A stretch of 64,000 nt of DNA from Chloroflexota bacterium (GCA_028873865.1 JAPPNI010000026.1:1-64000); one strand, 5' to 3'. Counted from the first letter of the stretch, positions 8,810-22,376 are shown. Notes: generated by a model from the letters alone, not told the origin. Numbers and translations: made by a program.

Positions 8810-9520
8810 CTAACGCTCCGAGGCGGCGGGCTCGGTCTGTCGCTGTCGGCGTGCGCGTCGTTGCCGCCACCAGACCCAGATCACCGGCGCGGCGAAGAAC
8901 ATCACGATCGCGACGAAGGCGCCGATCAGGATCTCGCGGTTGCGCTCCAGCACCGCGTCGCCGAGCACGGCCGCGAGGATCAGAATCGGGGAAGAAGCCA
9001 GCACCGAGATGACGATGTACGAAGCGAAGCGCATCTGCGTCAATCCAGCCGCGTAGGAGACGTAGTCGACGCCGGCCACGGGAAAGAGCCGCAACACGAT
9101 CAGCAGGCGAATGCCGAGCCGCTCGCCGAGCTCGTCGATCTTGTCCAACGCCCGCTGGGATGTCAGACGCCGCAATGCCGGTCGGCCCAGGCGCCGGGCG
9201 ACCCAGAAGCAGATCGTCGAGCCAATCGCGGTGGCCGAAATCGTGTAGAGGAACCCCAGCGCAGGCCCGAAGACAGCAGCGGCGATCAGCGGCATCGGCG
9301 CGGTCGGCAGTGGCGCGAACAGCATCGATAGCGCGAAGACCACGATGTAGACGATCGGTCCCCAGACGCCGAAGCCGTCGATCCACTCTTCGATCTCAGC
9401 CTGTTCCCAGGGAAACCAGCGCTCGTAGGCGAGATAGGCGCCGACGAGAATGGCGATGATCGCGATCCCTGTGACCAGGAGCAGGGCGAGGCGGCGACGG
9501 TCCGTCAGCCAACGTTGCAT
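8810..9520 (-). CDS. VTT-domain (TVP38/DedA-like) membrane protein
   Basis: A 236-residue integral membrane protein with about five or six hydrophobic segments. It carries the VTT/SNARE-associated core: a re-entrant, glycine-rich segment FGPALGFLYTISATAIGSTI followed by CFWVARRLGRPALRRL, with the conserved Gly and Arg. Relatives act in membrane-lipid transport or envelope homeostasis. The C-terminus is short and basic (RRQRARRQRQ). The ATG at 9520 encodes MQRWLTDRRRL ahead of the first helix. It probably shares a transcript with the flavin-reductase-like gene nine bases downstream. Confidence 0.85.
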   Translation of the reverse strand: MQRWLTDRRRLALLLVTGIAIIAILVGAYLAYERWFPWEQAEIEEWIDGFGVWGPIVYIVVFALSMLFAPLPTAPMPLIAAAVFGPALGFLYTISATAIGSTICFWVARRLGRPALRRLTSQRALDKIDELGERLGIRLLIVLRLFPVAGVDYVSYAAGLTQMRFASYIVISVLASSPILILAAVLGDAVLERNREILIGAFVAIVMFFAAPVIWVWWRQRRARRQRQTEPAASER

Positions 9521-9606
9521 GTCGTCACTCTAGTTTGGCTTCCCGCTTGAAACGGATTGCATACTGTGCGGTAGTGTCGGATGCAGGATTACGCGGGAGG
9601 CACGCC

Positions 9607-10962
9607 ATGAGCGCGACGACGGCGATTGATCGAGATTTCTTTGCAACCCACTCCGAGTCGGCGCGTCGGGCCGAAGAGGCGCGCACCATCTTCCCCGGCG
9701 GCGTCACCCACGACGCCCGGCATTTCGAGCCGTTCGGCATCGTCGTCGAGCGGGCGCTCGGACCGCGCAAGTGGGATGTCGACGGCAACGAGTACATCGA
9801 CTACGTGATGGGTCACGGCGCGCTGCTTTTCGGTCACAGCCACCCCTACCTCGTGGAGGCAGTGACACAGCAGGTCGCGCGAGGTACGCACATGGGCGGC
9901 TCAAGCGAGCTCGAGCGCCGCTGGGCGCTGGCGATCAAACGGTTGTTGCCGAGCGTGGAGAAGGTGCGTTTCACCTCCTCCGGTACCGAAGCGACGATGA
10001 TGGCCGTCCGCCTGGCCCGGGCCGCAACCGGACGTGATCGATTGCTGCGGTTGCGCAATCACTTCCACGGCTGGAACGACAGCGTGTTCGCGGCCGGGCG
10101 GACCTCGGCCGGCAACATCTCGGCCAACGGCCAGCCCGAGGCGATGCAGAATCTGATCTCCGTCTTCGACCAGACCGACGTCACCGGCATCGCCGCCGCC
10201 CTGGCGACGGGAGAGTACGCGGCCGTGATTCTTGAGCCGACCGGCTATTCGTGGGGTACCTGTCCACTGGATCCGTCAGTGCCCCAGGAACTCCGCGAGC
10301 TGACTGAGCGCCACGGGACGATCCTGATCTTCGACGAGGTCGTGACCGGCTTCCGGGCCAGCGCCGGCGGCGCCCAGGAACGAATCGGCGTGCATCCCGA
10401 TCTGACGACCCTCGCCAAGATCGCCGCCGGAGGACTACCGGGTGGAGCGGTCGCGGGACGAGCCGACCTGCTCGACCAGATCAGCTTCGACGCCGGAGGC
10501 GGTCGGGTGGCCCATCCCGGCACATTCAACGCCAATCCGCTCTCGGCGGTGGCCGGTGAGCGCGCGCTGCGGGCGGTCGCCGAAGAGGATCCGATCTCGA
10601 TCGCCAACGAGCGCGCCGCCCAGCTGTCCCAGGGACTGAATCACGCGCTGGTCGAGGCCGAGGTCGCGGGCTGCGCCTGGGCCGACGCCTCCATGGTCCA
10701 CCTCATCCTCGGACAGGACGTCGCCCGACCCGATGACGGCATGACCTGGGACTGGGATCAGCACGGCGGTCCGACTTCGACCCTACCGATGACGTCATCG
10801 GAGGTGGCGTGGCCCTTCCGCCGCGCGTTTCTCAATCACGGCGTCGACCTGATGGGCATGGGCGCGTTGGTGTCCTGTGTACACACGGAAGCAGACATCG
10901 ACTCGACGATCGAACGCTTCGCGGCGGCGTTGTCCGATCTGCGACGAGACGAGATCCTCTAG
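9607..10962 (+). CDS. Class III PLP-dependent aminotransferase (glutamate-1-semialdehyde aminomutase-like)
   Basis: A 451-residue fold-type I enzyme. It has the GSA-aminomutase-like start RTIFPGGVTHDARHFEPFG, a PLP-phosphate region (SSGTEATMMAVRLARAATG), the cofactor Asp in LIFDEVVTGFR and the Schiff-base Lys in TTLAKIAAGGLPGG. A GGGAGGC ribosome site sits just upstream of the ATG at 9607. An earlier TTG at 9535 would add 24 residues with no conservation and is less likely. No haem-biosynthesis genes surround it, so a catabolic or secondary aminotransferase is as likely as HemL. Confidence 0.88.
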   Translation: MSATTAIDRDFFATHSESARRAEEARTIFPGGVTHDARHFEPFGIVVERALGPRKWDVDGNEYIDYVMGHGALLFGHSHPYLVEAVTQQVARGTHMGGSSELERRWALAIKRLLPSVEKVRFTSSGTEATMMAVRLARAATGRDRLLRLRNHFHGWNDSVFAAGRTSAGNISANGQPEAMQNLISVFDQTDVTGIAAALATGEYAAVILEPTGYSWGTCPLDPSVPQELRELTERHGTILIFDEVVTGFRASAGGAQERIGVHPDLTTLAKIAAGGLPGGAVAGRADLLDQISFDAGGGRVAHPGTFNANPLSAVAGERALRAVAEEDPISIANERAAQLSQGLNHALVEAEVAGCAWADASMVHLILGQDVARPDDGMTWDWDQHGGPTSTLPMTSSEVAWPFRRAFLNHGVDLMGMGALVSCVHTEADIDSTIERFAAALSDLRRDEIL

Positions 10963-11029
10963 CACGTTCCGACCGGTTCGATCTTCGATCGGGCTGTAAT
11001 CAGGTGGCTAGCGTGGTGGGGTCGATTGT

Positions 11030-11052
11030 GCGAATATTCACACCATATTCGC
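11030..11052. promoter_or_regulatory. Perfect 8-bp inverted repeat upstream of gltB (candidate operator)
   Basis: GCGAATAT, seven bases (TCACACC), then ATATTCGC: an exact dyad in the 155-base region before the glutamate synthase gene. It is AT-rich in a GC-rich setting and has no T-run after it, which argues against a terminator. A TTGACA hexamer follows at 11073-11078. The spacing suits a homodimeric repressor or activator site. The bound factor is unknown. Confidence 0.4.
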
Positions 11053-11117
11053 GCCGTCTTCCCCTGGTCGCATTGACAGAGACAGTGAGCACGCTGGAAT
11101 TGATAGACGCCGACGAT

Positions 11118-15671
<4,554 letters not shown>

Positions 15672-15709
15672 CCTGATTCAGGGATTGATGGTCAAGGACC
15701 GAGAGGCTG

Positions 15710-16180
15710 CTAGTCCAGCCAGCGCTGCCAGACGGGACGCGCGGGCTCGCACGGCGTCAGCGACGGGTCAATCGCCAGGGCGATGCTGCGGCGCAGCGTC
15801 TCGACCCGGCTCGGCGGCGCGGGCGCCGGTTCCGCAACGCGCGATTGGCGATAGGCCTCGCCCAGCTTGAGGGCGGCGATCACGGCGATCGCCATCGCTA
15901 CCAGTGGTGCAATCAGGCGAATCCACTGCGGATCAAGATTCGGACCCGAGCTTGCGCGCTCCCAGCCGGAACGAACCTGCTCACGCCAGTCGCTTCGCGG
16001 ATGACTGATCGGTTCCACCACGGGTTCCTCGAACGCGATCGCCGGATCGCTTCCATTGGAACCGTTCGCTGCAGGTTCGGCGATCACCGGACCCCAGCCA
16101 TCAAGGGCGAGCACGGTGCTGGTCGCCTGCTGCGAGGAGCCGTTGGGGTCGTCGTGGTGCTGGCCATTGGGCGTCGTCAT
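15710..16180 (-). CDS. Hypothetical single-pass membrane protein
   Basis: A 156-residue protein with a low-complexity, Asn/Ser/Gly-rich N-terminus. There is one clear membrane helix at about residues 87-105 (IRLIAPLVAMAIAVIAALKL) and a short proline-rich tail. I do not recognise a family. It begins 11 bases after the stop of the DHA2 transporter on the same strand and is probably the last gene of that operon. A small accessory membrane protein is plausible but unproven. Confidence 0.6.
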   Translation of the reverse strand: MTTPNGQHHDDPNGSSQQATSTVLALDGWGPVIAEPAANGSNGSDPAIAFEEPVVEPISHPRSDWREQVRSGWERASSGPNLDPQWIRLIAPLVAMAIAVIAALKLGEAYRQSRVAEPAPAPPSRVETLRRSIALAIDPSLTPCEPARPVWQRWLD

Positions 16181-16191
16181 CGGGGCTCCAG

Positions 16192-18144
16192 CTAGTCGAA
16201 TGTTTCAATCTGGTTGGGCCGTTGGCGCGCCCAGGAGGCGATCAACGGCACCGATTCGTTCAGTTCTCTGGACGGGGAGCCGCCATTCTCAGACATGGCT
16301 TCCTCCACCGCCGGTTCCCTGATTGCCACTCTAGGGCTTTCGGCATCCGCTGTCGGCAAAGCGGTTGGCGGTTTACCGGAGGCAGGAACTGGCATCTCTG
16401 TTGTGACCCCGGGACGCGGAGGCCCGCCGGCGCCGGCCGGCCGGTTCGCGGCGGCCATCGCCCGCGCGTTGGCCATCATCTCTTCCTGTGTCTGGAACCT
16501 CATCCGGGGCAAGACCACGGCAATGGCGAGCACCATCGCCATGACGATGGCGCCGTAGAGGAAGACATCGGTGACGGGTACGGCGAGCGCCTCACGAGCC
16601 GTTTGGATGACGGCGTCGGCGGAACCCGGGGACTGCTGTTCCAGCTGCTGTCGGAAGCCCTGGAGCGCTTCGGGATTGAGCAACACCTCGGGTCGCTCCT
16701 TGAGCTGTTCGAAGCCGACGGGAAACGCCTTGCTCAACTGCGACGAGAATCCGGAGACGATCATGGCGCCGAACAGCGAGATGCCCATCGCCGCGCCCAT
16801 CTGACGGAAGAACTGATTGGTCGCTGTGCCCGCGCCGAGCAGTCTGAAGGGGAGCGAATTCTGCATGAGCAGGGAGTAGAGGGGCATCAGTGTGCCCATC
16901 GACGCACCCATCACAAACATGTAGAGACGAGCCATGTTCAGGTCGGAGTCCACGTTGAGCTGCGAGAGCATGAACAACGAGAATGTCGCTCCGGCCCCAC
17001 CGACGATCGCGAGCGGCTTGTAGCGTCCCGTCCGGGCAAGAATCTGTCCCGTGATCACCGAAGCGGGCACGACCCCGATGCTCATCGGCAGGGTGACGAG
17101 ACCGGAGTTGGTCGCAGAGATGCCCTGCGCGCCCTGCAGGAAGAAGGGCAGGTTGAACATCGCACCCATCATGGCGATGCCGATCAGGAACATCACCACC
17201 GTGCAGAACAGGTAGACCCTGTTCTGGAACATCGGCAGCGGCATGATGCCGTCGTCGCCCTTGCGGCGCGCCGTCCGCCACCACATGTAGGAGGCCAGCA
17301 CGGCGATGATCAGACAGGCAATGATCGGTGAGTCCAGCCAACCGAACTGATTGCCGCCCATCGAGAACGCCAGCAGCAACGGGGTCGCCGCCACGATCAG
17401 CAGTCCGGCGCCCACCCAGTCGGTGGGCTGCCGGTTGGGGTGCTGCGGCTTGTGCCGCGGCATGATCATCGTGATCGCGATGAGCCCGATCCCACCGACC
17501 GGAATGTTGACGTAGAAGACCCAGCGCCAGGAGAGTTCGTCGGTCAGCACGCCGCCGACCAGCGGGCCGACGATGCTCGCCAGAGCGAAGGTGCCGCCGA
17601 TGATCCCCGCCCAGCGCCCGCGCTCGGCGGGGGCGAAGTAGTCGCCCATGGTCGTAAAGGCGTTGGCCATGATGAAGGCCGCGCCGAATCCTTGCAGCAG
17701 CCGGAAGCCGATCAGCTCCCACATGCTTCCCGACGCCCCGCAGAGGGCGGAGGCGATCAGGAAGATGACGATCCCAGCGAGCAGATAGGGCTTGCGGCCG
17801 TGGGCGTCTGAGAGCTTGCCGATGATCGGGACGATGACCGTGGAACCCAGCAGGTAGGAGGTGGCCGGCCAGGCGAAGAGGTCAAGCCCGCCGAGGTCGC
17901 CGACGGCCTTCGGCGCGGCCACGCTCCAGATCGTCTGGTCGAGCGCTGCGAGGAACAGCGCCAGCATGACGCAGACCATGATCAGGACTTTGCGGCGTTG
18001 CGGGAGCAGCCATCCGGGCGGAACTTCGCTCATCCCGGGCATGCCCGCCATACCGGTCGGCGGTCCCCCCTCTGGTGTCGGGGGACCACCTGGCGGGGCG
18101 CCGGCTTGCCCGTTGGGCGATTGCCGCGGCCCCGTTGACATCAC
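16192..18144 (-). CDS. DHA2-family (EmrB/QacA-type, 14-helix) MFS efflux transporter
   Basis: A 650-residue exporter. After a 45-residue Pro/Gly-rich cytoplasmic leader comes the DHA2 motif LALFLAALDQTIWSVAAP. Loop 2-3 motif A is GKLSDAHGRKPYL, and motif C is the glycine-rich ASIVGPLVGGVLTDELSWRWVFY. There are about 14 helices. The C-terminal about 100 residues are hydrophilic. The GTG start overlaps the MarR stop as GTGA, so translation is coupled to its likely regulator. Proton-driven export of a toxic compound is the family role. The substrate may relate to the aldolase/dehydrogenase pathway upstream in the same operon. Confidence 0.93.
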   Translation of the reverse strand: MMSTGPRQSPNGQAGAPPGGPPTPEGGPPTGMAGMPGMSEVPPGWLLPQRRKVLIMVCVMLALFLAALDQTIWSVAAPKAVGDLGGLDLFAWPATSYLLGSTVIVPIIGKLSDAHGRKPYLLAGIVIFLIASALCGASGSMWELIGFRLLQGFGAAFIMANAFTTMGDYFAPAERGRWAGIIGGTFALASIVGPLVGGVLTDELSWRWVFYVNIPVGGIGLIAITMIMPRHKPQHPNRQPTDWVGAGLLIVAATPLLLAFSMGGNQFGWLDSPIIACLIIAVLASYMWWRTARRKGDDGIMPLPMFQNRVYLFCTVVMFLIGIAMMGAMFNLPFFLQGAQGISATNSGLVTLPMSIGVVPASVITGQILARTGRYKPLAIVGGAGATFSLFMLSQLNVDSDLNMARLYMFVMGASMGTLMPLYSLLMQNSLPFRLLGAGTATNQFFRQMGAAMGISLFGAMIVSGFSSQLSKAFPVGFEQLKERPEVLLNPEALQGFRQQLEQQSPGSADAVIQTAREALAVPVTDVFLYGAIVMAMVLAIAVVLPRMRFQTQEEMMANARAMAAANRPAGAGGPPRPGVTTEMPVPASGKPPTALPTADAESPRVAIREPAVEEAMSENGGSPSRELNESVPLIASWARQRPNQIETFD

Positions 18145-18632
18145 ATCACCTCAGGATCGGGGGGCCAGGGAGCGAGCAGGCCTTGGCGTTCCGCTTCTGA
18201 GGTGAGCAACGTGAAGGTGCGATCGATGTCGTCGAGATCCTGCTCGGAGAAATTGCGGAAGATTCTCCAGATCACCGCCCGTCGACGAGCGTCCATTTCG
18301 GTGATCACTTTGTGTCCGCGTTCGGTGAGGTAGATTCGCACCCGGCGTCGATCGAGATCATCCCGCTCGCGCCTGACCAGCTTCTGTTTGTCGACGAGCC
18401 GGTCGATGATGCCGGTCGCCGTGGAGGGACGAACCTTGAGTTGCGTGGCCACCGCGCCGGCAGGGGTCCCCGGCGCCGCCAGGAGCAGATAGAGCACCCG
18501 GAGCTGGGACATCGTCAGCCCAAGTTCCTCCCAGACTTCGAGCCGGTTCGGATCGAAGATTCCAGCCGCTCGGCCGTAGTTGTCGAGAATGCTCTCAATC
18601 GCGGCGTCGATCCTGGGATTGACTGTGGTCAC
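18141..18632 (-). CDS. MarR-family transcriptional regulator
   Basis: A 163-residue MarR protein. Helices flank the winged HTH, whose LTMSQLRVLYLLLAAPG and GAVATQLKVRPSTATGIIDRLVDK are classical. The wing is RERDDLDRRRVRIYLTERGHKV, with the Asp-x-Arg signature that contacts DNA. The GTG start overlaps the Ldh-type dehydrogenase stop and its own stop overlaps the transporter start (both GTGA), so it sits inside the operon it probably controls. Relatives release DNA on binding phenolic ligands or on oxidation. Confidence 0.93.
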   Translation of the reverse strand: MTTVNPRIDAAIESILDNYGRAAGIFDPNRLEVWEELGLTMSQLRVLYLLLAAPGTPAGAVATQLKVRPSTATGIIDRLVDKQKLVRRERDDLDRRRVRIYLTERGHKVITEMDARRRAVIWRIFRNFSEQDLDDIDRTFTLLTSEAERQGLLAPWPPDPEVM

Positions 18633-19744
18633 GATGTACCGCCTTTGCTGACTGGAGCCGGAAATGGCACGCCGCGCTGTTCACCCAGCGTGATGAGCTG
18701 CTCGATCGTCTCTTCGTCCAGTGGGACGCCGTGGGCCGAGCGATCAGCCCTCGCCATCTCTTCCGGGTCGCCCGGGATCACTACCTGCCCGACACCCTCG
18801 ATCGGCTCGATCTCTCTGATCGCGTCGGCCATCTTCTTCATGCTGGACTTGAACTCGTCTGGTTCGCAGAAGAGGTCGATCCGCCAGGCCGCGAACCACT
18901 GTCCCTGGACCAGATTCTGGCCCCTCGGGGCAAACAGGCCGGAGCCGTCTCCGGAGAGCACCCCGGACATGATGTCGACCATCAGGCCGAGACCGTAGCC
19001 CTTGTGCGAGCTGGTGGTCAGCGTCGAGCCGAGCGGCAACAGGGCGCCGTTCTTGCGCATGATGAACGGATCGTCGCTGTGTTCACCGTCCTCGTCGACA
19101 GCCCAGCCCTCGGGCAGGGGCTTGCCCTGCCGGCCGGCGATCTCGAGCTTGCCGCCGGCGACCGCCGTCGTGGCGATGTCCAGCCGGAACGGTGTGCCGT
19201 TTGCGATCGGCGCGGCCATCGCGATCGGATTGGTCCCGAACGCGCGGCCCTTGCCGCCGGCCGCGACCGCGATCGGCGGGACGTTGCACATCGCCATACC
19301 GATCAGGTCGTGTTCGACGGCCATGTGCGCGTAGTATCCCGCGGCGCCGAAGTGCCGGCCGTTGCGCACCGTGACCATGCCCATGCCACTGCCCTTGGCC
19401 TTCTCGATGCAGGCCGACATCGCCTTCTGGCAGACGATCGTGCCGAACCCACCGTCGCCGTCCCAGGCGGCGGAGACGGGCGTCTCGCGCAGCACCCTGA
19501 TCTCGGGTGTGGGATTTACCGCGCCGGACTCGAAACCGGGCGCATAGCCGATGTGCCAGGGCAGATGGGCGATTCCGTGCGATTCGATCCCGACCAGGTC
19601 GGCGTCGATCAGAACATCGGAGCCGATCTCGGCGTCGTCGGCCGGCACGCCGTATGACTGCAGCACGGCCGAAGTGAATCCGCGGAGGTCTGAAGCGTCG
19701 AATCGCTGGCGGGTCTCGGGCTCATCGAGCCCGGTCCAGGCCAC
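18629..19744 (-). CDS. Ldh_2 family malate/L-lactate/ureidoglycolate-type dehydrogenase
   Basis: A 371-residue NAD(P)-dependent oxidoreductase of the type II malate/lactate dehydrogenase family. Typical segments are IESHGIAHLPWHI, the catalytic-region His; NGRHFGAAGYYAHMA; GTNPIAMAAPI; and GYGLGLMVDIMSGVLSG. The family reduces or oxidises 2-hydroxy/2-oxo acids. The GTG start lies three bases after the aldolase stop, and the gene overlaps MarR by four. The arrangement suggests the aldolase makes or cleaves a 2-oxoacid that this enzyme interconverts. Confidence 0.9.
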   Translation of the reverse strand: MAWTGLDEPETRQRFDASDLRGFTSAVLQSYGVPADDAEIGSDVLIDADLVGIESHGIAHLPWHIGYAPGFESGAVNPTPEIRVLRETPVSAAWDGDGGFGTIVCQKAMSACIEKAKGSGMGMVTVRNGRHFGAAGYYAHMAVEHDLIGMAMCNVPPIAVAAGGKGRAFGTNPIAMAAPIANGTPFRLDIATTAVAGGKLEIAGRQGKPLPEGWAVDEDGEHSDDPFIMRKNGALLPLGSTLTTSSHKGYGLGLMVDIMSGVLSGDGSGLFAPRGQNLVQGQWFAAWRIDLFCEPDEFKSSMKKMADAIREIEPIEGVGQVVIPGDPEEMARADRSAHGVPLDEETIEQLITLGEQRGVPFPAPVSKGGTS

Positions 19745-19747
19745 GTA

Positions 19748-20524
19748 CTAGTCCTGACCGTAGCTTCGAACGGTGCGCAGACCTTGCGCCGATGCCTGTG
19801 CCATGAATTGCCCGTCGCTGCCGGATGGAATGTAGAGCCAACCCTCTTCGGCCCGGCGCTTCGCCTCGACCGGACCCGACGTGAAGATGCCCGGCGCGAC
19901 TCGATTGTCGATTCGCTGCGAGGCGGCCAGCACCTCGGCGCAGGCGGCGACATGATCCGGGTGAGGGTTGTCCGGCCGGACCGGGATGCCCATCGACTTG
20001 GCCAGGTCGGCCGGGCCGATGCAGGTCGCGTCAATACCCGGGACGGAAAGGATCTCGTCGATCCGCTCGACCGCTTCGATCGTTTCGATCTGAATGATGC
20101 ACGCGATCTCGTTGTTCGCCTCGTCGCCGTAGTCGGGGCCGCCGTAGAGGAACCCGCGATAGGCGCCGAAGCCACGGAGTCCATCGGGCGGATAACGGCA
20201 GGCCGATACGGCCTGCTCCGCCTCTGCGCGGTTGTTGACCCAGGGGATCACGACACCGTAGGCGCCGCCGTCGAGGATCCGCTTGATGATCACCGGGTCA
20301 TTCCACTGCGCTCGCGCCATGGGAATCGTGTCGGTAGTCGAAATGGCCTGGAACATCTGGATCATGGTCTGCAGGTCGACAGGAGAGTGTTCGCCATCGA
20401 CAACGAGCCAGTCCCAACCCTGATGGGCCATCGATTCGGCCGCGAGCGGCGAGCAGGTACCAAGCCAAGCGCCGAAGGCTGGCTTGCCCTCGGCCCACAG
20501 TTGTTTCACCGTGTTTGGTCGCAT
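19748..20524 (-). CDS. HpcH/HpaI-family 2-keto acid aldolase
   Basis: About 258 residues from the ATG at 20524, chosen because GGAGG lies seven bases upstream and the family N-terminus (VKQLWAEGKPAFGAWLG) begins there. Class II aldolase features are the catalytic His in VVDGEHSPVD, metal-ligand Glu in IIQIETIEAVERI and Asp in CIGPADLAKSMGIP. It reversibly cleaves 4-hydroxy-2-keto acids into pyruvate and an aldehyde. It is the first gene of a minus-strand operon with the Ldh_2 dehydrogenase, MarR and DHA2 pump, and is divergent from the PP-loop gene. Confidence 0.91.
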   Translation of the reverse strand: MRPNTVKQLWAEGKPAFGAWLGTCSPLAAESMAHQGWDWLVVDGEHSPVDLQTMIQMFQAISTTDTIPMARAQWNDPVIIKRILDGGAYGVVIPWVNNRAEAEQAVSACRYPPDGLRGFGAYRGFLYGGPDYGDEANNEIACIIQIETIEAVERIDEILSVPGIDATCIGPADLAKSMGIPVRPDNPHPDHVAACAEVLAASQRIDNRVAPGIFTSGPVEAKRRAEEGWLYIPSGSDGQFMAQASAQGLRTVRSYGQD

Positions 20525-20610
20525 CAGGTACCTCCGCTGCCTGCCCCTGGCCAGAACAGGGGGCGGGAAATCGATCTGTCGCCTACATTGCAGAAAGCGT
20601 ACACGATGAT

Positions 20611-20622
20611 TGGAAATTTCCA
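20611..20622. promoter_or_regulatory. 12-bp perfect palindrome in a divergent intergenic region
   Basis: TGGAAATTTCCA lies four bases upstream of the ATG at 20626, in the about 100-base divergent region between the aldolase operon and the PP-loop gene. A dyad here could be an operator overlapping the start region. It is short enough to be chance. Confidence 0.25.
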
Positions 20623-20625
20623 TCC

Positions 20626-21354
20626 ATGACACCACGCCCTGTCATGGTCTCTTGGTCGTCGGGAAAAGACTCCGCCTGGGCACTGCACGAGCTGCGCCAG
20701 CAGCCCGATCAGTACGACGTGCGCGGCATCTTCACCACAGTGACACCGCACTTCGACCGCGTCTCCATCCAGGCGACCCCTCGCCGTGTGCTCAGGCTCC
20801 AGGCCGAGCGTCTGGGCCTACCCCTCTACGAAATCCCGATCCCCTATCCCTGCCCGAATGAGGCCTACGAGGCCGCGATGCGCCAGTTCCTGGACGAGGT
20901 CCGGCAGCTTCCGACGGACCTCTCCGCCGACACCTTCGCCTTCGGCGATCTCTTCCTCGAGGACATCCGCGAGTATCGAGAAGCAAACCTTGTCGGTACT
21001 GGCTTCGACGCCATCTTCCCGGTCTGGGGAATGCCAACCCGTGAGCTGGCGCAGACGATGCTGCGGTCAGGCCTCAAGGCGATCGTCACTGCCGTCAGCC
21101 CCACCTCGAAGCTGGACCGTAGCTTCGCCGGTCGCTGGTTCGACCAATCCTTCCTTGACGATCTGCCGGAAGGAACCGATCCGCTCGGCGAAAACGGCGA
21201 GTTCCACACCTGCGTCGTCGATGGACCGATGTTCAGCCGCCCGATCGCGGCGCAAGCGGGCGAAGTCGTCGGCCGGCCGGTCAGCCGCAACCACGACGGA
21301 ACCGGCGGCGCCATCACCGCCTGGTACGCCGATGTGGAGTTGCTCGGGGACTAA
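20626..21354 (+). CDS. PP-loop ATPase of the diphthine-ammonia ligase (Dph6/DUF71) family
   Basis: About 242 residues. The adenylate-forming PP-loop is VSWSSGKDSAWALHELR at about residues 7-23. Conserved downstream elements are FGDLFLEDIREYRE, GFDAIFPVWGMPT and GENGEFHTCVVDGP, all typical of the DUF71 family. Archaeal and eukaryotic members amidate diphthine on EF-2. Bacteria lack that modification, and bacterial members have been linked to cobalamin-related or unknown reactions. The ATG at 20626 gives the conventional short N-terminus. The gene ends four bases inside the convergent dehydrogenase gene. Confidence 0.85.
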   Translation: MTPRPVMVSWSSGKDSAWALHELRQQPDQYDVRGIFTTVTPHFDRVSIQATPRRVLRLQAERLGLPLYEIPIPYPCPNEAYEAAMRQFLDEVRQLPTDLSADTFAFGDLFLEDIREYREANLVGTGFDAIFPVWGMPTRELAQTMLRSGLKAIVTAVSPTSKLDRSFAGRWFDQSFLDDLPEGTDPLGENGEFHTCVVDGPMFSRPIAAQAGEVVGRPVSRNHDGTGGAITAWYADVELLGD

Positions 21355-22349
21355 CGATCCGGGTGCGGCGCCAACGAGACCCTGTCCAGGACGGCCTTGT
21401 TGACGACCGAGCGAGGCATGTAGCCCTGGATCACGTCCGCCGCCGCTTCACCGACACGCTGCAGCAGAAGCGGCATCGAGTTGTCCGAGTAGAACGCCGA
21501 GTGGGGCGTCGCGATCACGTTGTCGAACTCGAGCAGCGGGTGGTCCTTGTGCACCGGCTCCGGATCCCAGACGTCGACGCCCGCGCCGGCGATCTGGCCA
21601 TTCTTGAGCGCGTCGTAGAGCGCCTGCTCGTTGACCACGCCGCCCCGGCAGGTCGTGATCAGGTAGGCGGTCGGTTTCATCAGCGCCAGTTGCTCCGCGC
21701 CGACGATCCCCCGCGTCTCCGGACTCAGCGGCGGATGCACCGAGACGTAGTCGGCCTGCATCACCTCTTCAAGCGATGTCAGGCGAACGCCCGCAGCCTC
21801 GGCCACGGCCGGGTCCTGGTACGGGTCGTAGGCAATCACGTCCAGACCGAAGGCCTGCGCCCGGATCGCCGCCTGTTGGGCGATGTGTCCGAAGGCGACG
21901 AGCCCCAGCGTTTCGCCGTACAGCGGCCCGGACGGACCGAGCGGGACCCGATCCCCTGAGCGGGCGGCATCGTTGTGAGCGATCAATTTGCGATTGAGCG
22001 CCAGCAGCAGCGAGATCGCGTGCGTGGCGACCTCATTGATGCAGTAGTCGGTGATGTTGCAAACCACGATGTCGTAGTCGACCGCGGTCTGCCAGTCGAT
22101 GTTGTCGAAACCGATCCCGTATCGCACCACGACCTTGAGGTTCGGCGCCGCGTCGAAGATGTCCTTGCCCACCCGCCGGTAGCCGCAGATGATCCCGTCG
22201 GCATCGCCGACATGCGCCGGGATGTCTTCCTGCTGTTCGAGGCTCAGCGGGATCAGCTCGGCGTCGGCTTTGGCCAGCTCGGCCGCCTCGGCGACGTGAG
22301 GCTGCCGCTCGGGTCGCGAATCGACGTGGTAGACCTTGAACTTCGCCAT
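21351..22349 (-). CDS. D-isomer-specific 2-hydroxyacid dehydrogenase (first of two)
   Basis: About 332 residues from the ATG at 22349, which follows GGAGGAG. It has a Rossmann domain with a degenerate glycine loop (LGLVAFGHIAQQAAIRAQAFG). The catalytic triad is Arg in LITTCRGGVVNEQAL, Glu in VDVWDPEPV and His in VIATPHSAFYS. Similar proteins are annotated as phosphoglycerate or hydroxypyruvate dehydrogenases and C-terminal-binding-protein-like enzymes. It is the last gene of a four-gene minus-strand operon with the CoA-transferase and a second 2-hydroxyacid dehydrogenase, pointing to hydroxyacid catabolism rather than serine synthesis. Confidence 0.9.
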   Translation of the reverse strand: MAKFKVYHVDSRPERQPHVAEAAELAKADAELIPLSLEQQEDIPAHVGDADGIICGYRRVGKDIFDAAPNLKVVVRYGIGFDNIDWQTAVDYDIVVCNITDYCINEVATHAISLLLALNRKLIAHNDAARSGDRVPLGPSGPLYGETLGLVAFGHIAQQAAIRAQAFGLDVIAYDPYQDPAVAEAAGVRLTSLEEVMQADYVSVHPPLSPETRGIVGAEQLALMKPTAYLITTCRGGVVNEQALYDALKNGQIAGAGVDVWDPEPVHKDHPLLEFDNVIATPHSAFYSDNSMPLLLQRVGEAAADVIQGYMPRSVVNKAVLDRVSLAPHPDR

Positions 22350-22376
22350 CGGGCACTCCTCCAACGCAACGCGCGT

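Noticed and set aside
9535..9606. TTG start at 9535 for the class III aminotransferase
   Set aside because: The ATG at 9607 has a good ribosome site, and the conserved protein begins after it.
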